From Natronoarchaeum rubrum (lineage in GTDB: Archaea > Halobacteriota > Halobacteria > Halobacteriales > Natronoarchaeaceae): a stretch of DNA of 64,000 bases. The number at the start of each line of letters is the position of its first letter. Positions within the stretch are counted from its first letter, which is position 1. The stretch lies in the NCBI RefSeq assembly GCF_024494695.1, contig NZ_JANHDP010000002.1, forward strand, positions 558,001-622,000, given 5' to 3'. Positions 17,439-24,413 of this stretch are shown here, piece by piece. A program made the translations under genes and the position numbers. The notes under the pieces are model-generated. The model did not search any database and was not told where the DNA came from. It worked only from the letters and a program-made list of their open reading frames with translations.

Positions 17439-18233
17439 TCAGCGCACCAGGTAGTACGGATCTTCTTCGATCTTGGGCTTCAGCGCGTCGAGCAGCTCGT
17501 CGGCCCGCACCGAGATCACCGTGAGTCCGTTGAGATCGAACAGGTCGAGGACGCCCGCTTCCATCAGGTCGCGCTGGACGCCGACGCGGTTCCAGTAGTA
17601 TACGTACTTGTTCTTGCTGTAGTTGCGCTGGACGACGTCCTCGCGCTCCCCGTCCGCGTCCTCGACGGTGCCCTCGACCTCGGTCGTCCGCGCGTAGGGG
17701 ACGTCCAGCACGCGCTCGACGTAGTGGAGCTGGGTCGAGACGAGCCACGGCGTCCCGACGTTGAGGATGCGAACGCCGTCGTCGTGGAGCTTGCCGAAGC
17801 AGCCGTCGGGCGCGAACGTGTCGCGGTGGGTCCGGTCCTCGAAGCGGTAGTCGCCCCGGACCAGGATCGAGTGTAGCGGATCGCGCGTCCGGTAGTCGGC
17901 GTCGTCGAAGAACAGGCTGGCGAAGGCGCCGACGGCCGGCTCGGTCTTCTGGCGGTGGAAGTGGCCCGTCTCGCGGAACGACTGGGTGTAGCCCGGCGTC
18001 AGGATCGATTCGAACTCGGCGTCGAGCCGATCGAGCAGGAACTCGTAGGGGTTGCCGTCGAACGCCGCGCTCACGTCGCTCAGGCCGGCGTGAACGAAGG
18101 CGGCGTCCTCCTCGTACTCGGCGAGAATCGACTCGAACAGGTCGGGGGAGGCGGGGCCGGTCGGCTCGTCGCGCTGCTTGCGGACGTAGTGCGTCGCGCT
18201 GCGCCAGAGCGTCTCCGGCAGGTGGGCGACCAT
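17439..18233 (-). CDS. AAC(3)-like acetyltransferase family protein
   Basis: This 264-residue protein fits the aminoglycoside 3-N-acetyltransferase fold. Hallmarks are the substrate-loop region 'LTPGYTQSFRETGHFHR' followed by 'KTEPAVGAFASLFF', the 'DPLHSILVRGD' segment, and 'GVRILNVGTPW' with the conserved His in 'STQLHYVE'. Despite the family name, haloarchaeal members are more likely to acetylate an amino sugar or small amine than to give drug resistance; that is inference. A TATA-like element (TCATAACTAA, 18261-18270, minus strand) supports the ATG at 18233 over GTG codons just upstream. Confidence 0.78.
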   Translation of the reverse strand: MVAHLPETLWRSATHYVRKQRDEPTGPASPDLFESILAEYEEDAAFVHAGLSDVSAAFDGNPYEFLLDRLDAEFESILTPGYTQSFRETGHFHRQKTEPAVGAFASLFFDDADYRTRDPLHSILVRGDYRFEDRTHRDTFAPDGCFGKLHDDGVRILNVGTPWLVSTQLHYVERVLDVPYARTTEVEGTVEDADGEREDVVQRNYSKNKYVYYWNRVGVQRDLMEAGVLDLFDLNGLTVISVRADELLDALKPKIEEDPYYLVR

Positions 18234-18275
18234 CACCACGAGACTCCCCCTCGACGCCGGTTAGTTATGACCGGC

Positions 18276-19559
18276 TTATCGGCGGACGTTCCGCCCGACG
18301 GCGTCGCCGAACTCGCCGTCTCGATAGACGACCTCGCCCCGAACGAGCGTGAGTTCGGGGAAGACGCCGCGCCGGCCCTCGAACGGCGTCCATCCGCACT
18401 TCGAGTTCAGATCCTCGCCCCGAATCTCCCGGCTCGCTTCGGGGTCGAACAGCACCAGGTCGGCGTCGCGCCCCTCCTCGACCCGGCCCTTGCTCGGCAG
18501 GTCGAAGATGTCGGCGGGATTGGCGGCGATCAGGTCGCGGACGCGCTCGTAGGAGAGGTTCTCCCGTCTGGCTTCCTCCAGCAGCAGCGGGAGCATCGTC
18601 TCGACGCCGGGGACGCCGCTGGGCGCATCCCAGAGCCCCGATTCCTTCTCCTCGCGGGTGTGAGGCGCGTGGTCGGTCGCGATCACGTCGACCGTCCCAT
18701 CGGCCACGCGCTCGTAGACCGCTTCGCGGCGCTCGGCGGATCGCAGCGGCGGGTTCATCCGGCCGTACGTGCCCAACTCGTCGGCGTCGTCGCGCGAGAG
18801 AAAGAGGTGATGCGGCGTCACCTCGCAGGTCGCTCCGCCGGCACTGGCGGCGTCGATCCCCTCGGGCGTGCTGGTGTGGGCGATGTGGATCGCCGCGTCG
18901 CTCTCGCCGCCGACCTCGACGGCGCGCTCGACGGCGGCTTCCTCGGCTTCGGCGGCCCGGAACGCGCTCCAGAGATCGGCGTTGGCGTCACGCCCCGCAC
19001 CGCCGGCGTCCTCGTCCCGTGCGGACTGATCGAACAGGTCGGCGTCCTCGGCGTGGACGGTGACGGTCACGTCGTCTTCGGCCGCCCGCGCGACGGCGTC
19101 GCCGAACAGATCGGCGTCGATCCCCATGTCGCCGGTCGAGTCCGCAAGGAACACCTCGCCGAGCGCGAACAGCGGCCGATCGAACAGCTCCTCGGGGTTC
19201 CAGCTCTCCGTGACGCCGCCGTTGAGCCCGTAGTCGACGTACGACGCCGCGGCGAGGTCGGCCTTCTCGTCGAAGCCGGCGCCGTCGACCGTCGCCGGGT
19301 CGGTGTTGGGCTGGTCGACGACGGTCGTCACGCCGCCCGCGGCGGCGCTCTTCGAGCCGGTCTCCCAGGTCTCCTTGTGCGAGTAGCCCGGCTGGCGGAA
19401 GTGGACGTGCACGTCGATCGCGCCCGGAAAGAGGCGCTTGCCCGCGGCATCGACGTCGGGATCGCCCGACAGCGAGGGCTCGACGGCGTCGATCTCCCCG
19501 TCGGCGATCCGGACGTCGCGCTCGCGGCCGTCCGGCAGCGTGGCGTTGGCGATGAGCAT
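18276..19559 (-). CDS. pyrC: Dihydroorotase (pyrimidine biosynthesis)
   Basis: The enzyme closes carbamoyl aspartate to dihydroorotate. The 427-residue chain has the amidohydrolase metal site DVHVHFRQPG (about residues 49-58), 'KSAAAGGVTTVVDQPNT', the His ligands in 'VTVHAEDADL' and 'AAIHIAHTSTPEG', and the catalytic Asp in 'VIATDHAPHT'. The Lys normally carboxylated in bacterial forms is not obvious, as in many archaeal class I enzymes. Neighbours are not pyrimidine genes. Confidence 0.92.
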   Translation of the reverse strand: MLIANATLPDGRERDVRIADGEIDAVEPSLSGDPDVDAAGKRLFPGAIDVHVHFRQPGYSHKETWETGSKSAAAGGVTTVVDQPNTDPATVDGAGFDEKADLAAASYVDYGLNGGVTESWNPEELFDRPLFALGEVFLADSTGDMGIDADLFGDAVARAAEDDVTVTVHAEDADLFDQSARDEDAGGAGRDANADLWSAFRAAEAEEAAVERAVEVGGESDAAIHIAHTSTPEGIDAASAGGATCEVTPHHLFLSRDDADELGTYGRMNPPLRSAERREAVYERVADGTVDVIATDHAPHTREEKESGLWDAPSGVPGVETMLPLLLEEARRENLSYERVRDLIAANPADIFDLPSKGRVEEGRDADLVLFDPEASREIRGEDLNSKCGWTPFEGRRGVFPELTLVRGEVVYRDGEFGDAVGRNVRR

Positions 19560-19606
19560 ACTCGCCCTCGTCGGGGCGCACTCCTAAACGTCCCGGAAGC
19601 GCGCGG

Positions 19607-20287
19607 TTACGAGATCCGATCGACCGTCGCCTCTCGATCCCCGACGACGGCGTCCTCGATGGCTCTGGCGACCGTCTCCGAATCGTCCGGTCCGCCCGCG
19701 TCCGCGACAGATCCCACCGTCTCGGGCTCGAACTCGACGCCCAGCGCGCCGTAGACGGGCGCCAGCACGTCGGCGATCTCGCGGCGGTCGTCGACCACCA
19801 CGACGGACGCGACGAGCGCGGTGTCCTGCTTGACGCGCTGAGCGACGCCGGCGATCTTCCGACCGTCGACCCGCAGCGAGTGCGTCCCCGGACAGAAGGC
19901 GTTCGGCGGCTCGCCCGGTTCGGCGTCGACGCCGAGGCTCGACAGGGCGGAGCGGAGCTGGTCGACCGCCTCGTCGTAGCGCTCGTCGAGACCGCGCCGC
20001 ACGTCGTCGATCGGGCGGGCGTGTGCGACCGCGAGCGTGGTGCCGGTGTAGGCCACCGCCCGCCCGCCGACGCTGCGCTCGACCGGCTCGAAGCCGCGCT
20101 CGCGGGCGGCCCGCCGCGCCCGATCGTACCCCTCGGCGTTGGCGTCCCGACGCCCGAACGCGATCTGCCGATGTGGGCGCCAGACCCGTAGGGCGGGTTC
20201 GCCGGTCTCGGCGGTTCGGTGGTGGGCATCTGCCGTCGCCCTTCGGTCGGCTTCGGGAGTAGCCGGACGGCCGTGAAGAACGCGCAC
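19607..20287 (-). CDS. Lipoate-protein ligase A family protein
   Basis: This 226-residue biotin/lipoate A/B-type domain shows 'WRPHRQIAFGRRDANAEGYD', 'ERSVGGRAVAYTGTTLAVA' (the RxxGG lipoyl-AMP loop) and 'HSLRVDGRKIAGVAQRVKQD' with the catalytic Lys. It is shorter than bacterial LplA and lacks the C-terminal accessory domain, so in archaea it may work with a separate partner or be an octanoyl transferase. Start is GTG at 20287, supported by the strong TATA box at 20312-20320. Confidence 0.85.
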   Translation of the reverse strand: MRVLHGRPATPEADRRATADAHHRTAETGEPALRVWRPHRQIAFGRRDANAEGYDRARRAARERGFEPVERSVGGRAVAYTGTTLAVAHARPIDDVRRGLDERYDEAVDQLRSALSSLGVDAEPGEPPNAFCPGTHSLRVDGRKIAGVAQRVKQDTALVASVVVVDDRREIADVLAPVYGALGVEFEPETVGSVADAGGPDDSETVARAIEDAVVGDREATVDRIS

Positions 20288-20311
20288 GGGTACACGACAC
20301 GTTCGTCCGTG

Positions 20312-20320
20312 ATATAAATA
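20312..20320 (-). promoter_or_regulatory. TATA box of the lipoate-ligase-like gene
   Basis: On the minus strand TATTTATAT is centred about 29 bases before the GTG start at 20287, consistent with a leaderless message. It lies between that gene and the stop of the CDC48-N/TM gene. Confidence 0.55.
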
Positions 20321-20329
20321 TGAGCGCTG

Positions 20330-21562
20330 TCAGAAAAACGGGAGATCCGAGTAATGGAACACGCCAATGACCGCAAGCAGCTCCAAAAGGAGAAACAGTC
20401 CGAGGAGTCCGACCGCTACTGCCAGAGATGACTGCGCTCGTTTGAGCAATTTCCTCATCCGGTTGTTCCTCCGGTTGTTGTCCCTGGACCAGATCATATG
20501 CGCCTCGACCAGTCGTTGCTCGAATTCGGCTTCGTTGAAATCGAGCGTCAGCACGTATCGTACATCACGGAGATCGGGACCGACGATCCGCAGCGCCTGC
20601 CGGTACGCCCAATACGAGTACAGTATCGGGAGAATCAGGAAGAAAAACAGCGGAACAAGAAGGATCGAGTACTGAAACACTGATATCAAGGGCGTTCCCG
20701 CGGACCCTGTTCGGAGATTGGCCAACAGCGTTATCGCGGCAAACACCACGCCGAGGATGAGAAATGTCTGTTCGGTCGATCGAAGGCTCATCTCTTCGAG
20801 GGTAGTGCGTCGGTCGACCGATTGCAAGAACGTCGATTTCGTCTCGTCGACGAGCTGTGAGAGCACAGCGTCGTCCGGAGGATCCCTGACCAGCACTTCG
20901 GTATCGTCGTCGATCAGCATCGGCGGAACGTTCGAAAAAACATCTACGTCTCGCTCACCGACTGGATCGGCCTGGGCAACTCGGATCGTGGTCGGTTCGT
21001 CGAGTTGTACGTCGAACTTGTCGTCGTACGTAACGACCGAGCCGTTTAGATGTTTCTGGACTTCGTGTTCGATCCCTCGGGTACTCGTGCCGGCCGTAGA
21101 GTCTGTCTTACGGCTGTTCGACCCTTCCCCGTCCGATACGGCGTTGTCGAGTGAGTCGGCCTCTACGGGCGCGAAAACGACAAACTTCGCTGACACGTAT
21201 TCGCACTCTCGGATTCCGACGGTCTCACCGTGTTCGACGTTCGCGTTTTCGCGCACCCGTTCGCCGAGCGCGATCTCGTCACTAGCGAGGGTCCCATCGG
21301 AACTGTCGACGGTAGCCGCTGTGGTCTGGCGCCCCGTGAGGAGGACGACGTCTTCCTCTTTGAGACTGACATTCTGCATGAACTCGCGATTCAGGCGCAC
21401 CTTTTGAGAAGGCGGTTCGTTCTCTCCCTCGCCGATCGTCAGTCGCCACTCCCCGGTGGTCGGTCCCGTTTCCGCCGATGTGTGGTTCCTCGTCACGGCT
21501 GGAACTAGAAGTCCTTCTCGGCCGATCGGTCGTATCTTACCATTAGTATCGGTGTATGGCAA
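20330..21562 (-). CDS. CDC48-type N-domain fused to membrane helices (no ATPase)
   Basis: Residues about 38-220 follow the double-psi barrel plus C-lobe of the Cdc48/VAT N-domain: 'VRLNREFMQNVSLKEEDVVL', 'TAATVDSSD', 'RVRENANVEHGETVGIRECE', 'SAKFVVFAP', then 'GIEHEVQKHLNGSVVTYDDK' and 'MLIDDDTEVLVRD'. Instead of AAA modules, it continues into a helix and about three TM segments (262-282, 290-315, 380-402) with a cytosolic stretch between. So a substrate- or cofactor-docking module appears fixed to the membrane. Base composition is visibly less GC-rich than neighbours, suggesting transfer. Start is TTG at 21562; a GTG 22 codons later is the alternative. Confidence 0.75.
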   Translation of the reverse strand: MPYTDTNGKIRPIGREGLLVPAVTRNHTSAETGPTTGEWRLTIGEGENEPPSQKVRLNREFMQNVSLKEEDVVLLTGRQTTAATVDSSDGTLASDEIALGERVRENANVEHGETVGIRECEYVSAKFVVFAPVEADSLDNAVSDGEGSNSRKTDSTAGTSTRGIEHEVQKHLNGSVVTYDDKFDVQLDEPTTIRVAQADPVGERDVDVFSNVPPMLIDDDTEVLVRDPPDDAVLSQLVDETKSTFLQSVDRRTTLEEMSLRSTEQTFLILGVVFAAITLLANLRTGSAGTPLISVFQYSILLVPLFFFLILPILYSYWAYRQALRIVGPDLRDVRYVLTLDFNEAEFEQRLVEAHMIWSRDNNRRNNRMRKLLKRAQSSLAVAVGLLGLFLLLELLAVIGVFHYSDLPFF

Positions 21563-21726
21563 TACGACTCCGATGATAGCTAAGAGATTTTTTTCGTGTT
21601 CGATTGACCTGGCTGACGGAATACAACGATATGCATCGGATTACTACTGACAGCTCGAAGGAATCGTATACGCCGCGATGCAGTCGACCGACGCAACTTT
21701 CGAGCAGCACCGGCTACTACGATTCG

Positions 21727-22659
21727 ATGCCGATCACCCTCTCCGGTGAGGTCCTCTCGCGGTACCGCCGCTTCTCGCTGTACAACTCCCCGTTCGACGC
21801 TCACGACCGGGGCTGCGCAATCGACCTGTACCCGCCCGCCGACGCGACGGTCGCGCCCAGCCCGGTCGCTGGCGAGGTGGTAGACACTCGAACCGTTCGG
21901 GCGCCGCCGAAGCCGTACGCCGCCGAGCACGACCACCTGATCGTAATCGATCAGGGCGACCGCGTCGCCCGGATCCTCCACGTCGATCCCACCGTCGAAC
22001 AGGGCGAGCGCGTCGCGGTGGGCGACCCGCTGGGCGAGCTGGTGCGAGCGGGCTTCTTCGCGCCGTGGGTTCCGAATCACATTCATCTGGGCTTCCGGCC
22101 GGCTGACGCCAATCCCTATCGGGCGGCGGGCTCGCTTCGGGTTGAGCCGGCCGTCGACGTCGAACCGCTGGCGTGGGACGGCACCGGCCGCGTCGTCGAG
22201 CGCGGCAAGACGTTCGTCGTCCTCGACGAGCCCGCTCATCCGGCTCCGGGCGAGCGCTTCGTCGGAATGGCGGCGGGAGGAATCGACGGTGACGACCGAC
22301 TGCTCGGCGTCCTCGACGGCGGCTTCCCGCACTACGAGGGCGGCGGTCTGCTGTCGGCCGACGCCGGAGCGGGGCACCCGTCGGCCGACGCCGGATCGAC
22401 CGCGGTGCCGAGCGGGGCCGACGCCGGATCGACCGCGGCGTCCGAGAGCGATCGGGCCGTGACGCTGGCTGGCAGCGCTATCGGCGTCGCGACGGGTCGC
22501 CACGTCACCTGGGACGGCGTGACCGTGCTGGCCAACGGCGAGCCGATCACCGGCATCGCGCTGTTCGCCGCCCGTGACGACTTTGGCGCGAAGCTGATCT
22601 GTCCTGACCGGTCGTTCGATGTCCGGGAGCGTGTTCAGGTTGCGGTCCGAGCCGACTGA
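21727..22659 (+). CDS. M23/lysostaphin-like (duplicated hybrid motif) protein
   Basis: The 310-residue protein starts MPITLSGEVLSRYRRFSLYN. The region 'AIDLYPPADATVAPSPVAGE', 'HDHLIVIDQGDRVARILHVD', 'VAVGDPLGELVRAGFF' and 'VPNHIHLGFRP' follows the strands of M23 peptidase/biotinyl-like folds, with His pairs but without a full HxxxD...HxH zinc set, so activity is doubtful. There is no signal peptide. A repeat (23 bp, 22383-22405 and 22416-22438, 33-bp period) codes 11-residue Ala/Asp/Gly/Ser units in a linker. An in-frame extension upstream to 21604 is AT-rich and unlikely. Confidence 0.65.
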   Translation: MPITLSGEVLSRYRRFSLYNSPFDAHDRGCAIDLYPPADATVAPSPVAGEVVDTRTVRAPPKPYAAEHDHLIVIDQGDRVARILHVDPTVEQGERVAVGDPLGELVRAGFFAPWVPNHIHLGFRPADANPYRAAGSLRVEPAVDVEPLAWDGTGRVVERGKTFVVLDEPAHPAPGERFVGMAAGGIDGDDRLLGVLDGGFPHYEGGGLLSADAGAGHPSADAGSTAVPSGADAGSTAASESDRAVTLAGSAIGVATGRHVTWDGVTVLANGEPITGIALFAARDDFGAKLICPDRSFDVRERVQVAVRAD

Positions 22660-22668
22660 GTTGCGGCG

Positions 22669-23241
22669 TCAGGCGAACTCGACGTCCTCTCGCTCGACGA
22701 CCTCTCCAAACAACCACTCGGCGTGCTCTAAGGCGTACTCCTGGTGCTCGTCCTCGATCGCGCCGATGGCGTCCTCGACGAGCAGCGGGCGGTAGTCCCG
22801 CAGCCCGGCGCTCCCCCCGGTGTGAAGCACGCAGACGTTCGCGAGCGTGCCACAGAGCACGAGATCCTCGACGCCGCGCGCGCTCAGCCACCCGTCGAGC
22901 TGGGTCTGGTGGAACGCGTCGTAGGTGTGTTTCTCGACGACGAGATCCTCCTCGCGCACGTCGAGTCCGTCGACGATTTCGGTCTCCCAGCTCCCCTCGA
23001 CGACGTGCTCGCCCCAGCGCTCGAACTCGTCGTAGTAGTGGTTCCCCTCGAACTGCTCGGGCGGGTGGACGTCGCGCGTGTAGACCACCCGCGCGCCGGC
23101 CTCGCGCGCTCGATCGACCAGTTCGGCGATCGGTTCGATCGCGGCCTCGCTCCCCGGAGCGTAGAGGCTGCCCTCGGGGTGGGCGAAGCCGTTCTGCATG
23201 TCCACCACGACGACCGCGGTGGCGTCGGGATCGAGTTCCAT
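22669..23241 (-). CDS. Isochorismatase-fold cysteine hydrolase (nicotinamidase-like)
   Basis: The 190-residue protein has the catalytic Asp in 'VVVVDMQNGFAHPEG', a Lys in 'LVVEKHTYDAF' and the nucleophilic Cys in 'GTLANVCVLHT', with the preceding cis-peptide region. These are the triad of isochorismatase-like hydrolases; the metal-binding 'D-x-H-x-x-H' of nicotinamidases is partly present as 'TRDVHPPEQF'. Nicotinamidase activity would fit the nicotinate phosphoribosyltransferase gene 4.4 kb away, but other amides are possible. Confidence 0.82.
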   Translation of the reverse strand: MELDPDATAVVVVDMQNGFAHPEGSLYAPGSEAAIEPIAELVDRAREAGARVVYTRDVHPPEQFEGNHYYDEFERWGEHVVEGSWETEIVDGLDVREEDLVVEKHTYDAFHQTQLDGWLSARGVEDLVLCGTLANVCVLHTGGSAGLRDYRPLLVEDAIGAIEDEHQEYALEHAEWLFGEVVEREDVEFA

Positions 23242-23361
23242 ACCCGATGGTAGCGGCCCGCAGGGAAAAAATCACGCGGGAACTGGCCGCGTGAGCGCGG
23301 GTAGTCGAGTTGCTCGGCGACATCTTTCCGACGCGATGGTGGGGGAAGGATGCCCGTGGAG

Positions 23362-23368
23362 TTTATAG
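23362..23368 (+). promoter_or_regulatory. TATA box of the PRC-barrel/nob1 operon
   Basis: TTTATAG is centred 27 bases before the ATG at 23392, the ideal spacing for a leaderless transcript. Confidence 0.65.
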
Positions 23369-23391
23369 TACAGCAGCCGAAAGCCGGTGGT

Positions 23392-23637
23392 ATGTCCGAC
23401 ATACTCGCCGAGAACCTCTCGGGGAAGGCCGTCATGGGGAGCGACGGAACCGAGCTCGGAATGCTGTACAACATCACGATGGATCTCAAGAGCGGCGAGC
23501 TCGACGAGGTTCTGATCGAGCCCGACGAGGAGACGATGGGCCGCAACGTGAGCCTCGACACCGACGAAGCGGGCCGCTACAGGGTGCCCGTGCAGGCCGT
23601 GCAGGCGGTCAAGGATTACATCGTCGTCAGCCGCTAA
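23392..23637 (+). CDS. PRC-barrel domain protein
   Basis: The 81-residue protein is a single PRC-barrel: 'LSGKAVMGSDGTELGMLYNI', 'LDEVLIEPDE' and 'RYRVPVQAVQAVKDYIVV'. In archaea such small barrels are RNA- or protein-binding modules, and one (CdpB type) acts in cell division. It is directly followed by nob1 (TAA then ATG with no gap), so a role in ribosome maturation is possible, by context. The start is fixed by the TATA box. Confidence 0.85.
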   Translation: MSDILAENLSGKAVMGSDGTELGMLYNITMDLKSGELDEVLIEPDEETMGRNVSLDTDEAGRYRVPVQAVQAVKDYIVVSR

Positions 23638-24102
23638 ATGTACGTTCTCGACTCCTCAGCGTTCATCAACGAGTATCACACGACGGAGGACACCGCCTCG
23701 ATCCCGCTGGTTCGGGAGGAGCTCGAAGACGAGAGCGCCTACCGGTACGACGCGATGGAGGGATCGGGGATGCACGTCCACATTCCCGGAGAGGAGACCG
23801 TCGAGACCGTCGAGCGCGCGGCCCGCGAGAGCGGCGACTTCGCCGAGCTCTCGAGCACTGACGTCAGGCTGATCGCCGCGACGTTCGAACTCGACGGCAC
23901 GCTGGTCACCGACGACTACGCGATGCAAAACGTCGCTGACAAGCTCAACGTGGCTGTCGAAGTGATCGCCCGCGAGGGCATCGACGAGCAGCGCGATTGG
24001 CAGTTCCAGTGCCAGGGCTGTGGCCGCGAGTTCGACGAGAACCGCGATCGCTGCCCGATCTGCGGGAGCTCGCTGTCGCGGAAGAACCCCTCGAACGCTT
24101 AG
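23638..24102 (+). CDS. nob1: rRNA maturation endonuclease Nob1
   Basis: The enzyme cuts the 3' end of 16S rRNA during small-subunit maturation. The 154-residue protein has an N-terminal PIN nuclease domain (Asp5 in MYVLDSSAFINEY, further acidic residues in 'LSSTDVRLIAATF' and 'GTLVTDDYAMQNVA') and a C-terminal zinc ribbon: CQGCG at about 129 and CPICG at about 144. Length and domain order match archaeal Nob1. It shares an operon with the PRC-barrel gene; its stop codon overlaps the end of the opposing ribbon-helix-helix gene. Confidence 0.93.
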   Translation: MYVLDSSAFINEYHTTEDTASIPLVREELEDESAYRYDAMEGSGMHVHIPGEETVETVERAARESGDFAELSSTDVRLIAATFELDGTLVTDDYAMQNVADKLNVAVEVIAREGIDEQRDWQFQCQGCGREFDENRDRCPICGSSLSRKNPSNA

Positions 24103-24230
24103 TCTTCCTCCAGCGCCTCGCGCAGCAGCTGGCGGATGACCTCCTGTTCGGTCAGGTCGTACTGCCGGGCGAGCGCCTCGACCTGATCGCCGAGGTCGTC
24201 GTCGCAGACGACGGAGTACCGACGGGACAT
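24099..24230 (-). CDS. Ribbon-helix-helix (CopG-like) DNA-binding protein, 43 aa
   Basis: The minus strand codes a 43-residue protein with the pattern of a CopG/Arc fold: strand 'RRYSVVCDDDL', then helix 1 'GDQVEALARQYDL' and helix 2 'TEQEVIRQLLREALEED'. It starts with ATG at 24230 and ends with TAA overlapping the nob1 stop by three bases, tail to tail. Such small dimers are usually repressors or antitoxins; no toxin partner is adjacent. Too short for most gene finders, but codon use and fold pattern support it. Confidence 0.75.
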   Translation of the reverse strand: MSRRYSVVCDDDLGDQVEALARQYDLTEQEVIRQLLREALEED

Positions 24231-24413
24231 CGACTACCGGTTCGCAAGCCCGTGGCAAAAAGTTCAGTCAGACGGCCGTCATACTTGGGGCTCTGATGGA
24301 ACACGGGCGAACGCCACCACCTCGGCGCAGGCGCCCGTCCGCACCGGCTACACCGGCCGATGGCGACGCGTCGAATGCCACACTTTTTGTGCGACTGTCA
24401 CGTCCACTCACCC

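Noticed and set aside
17955..19754. Plus-strand frame of about 600 codons
   Set aside because: Shadow of pyrC and the AAC(3)-like gene; composition typical of reverse-frame GC-rich DNA.
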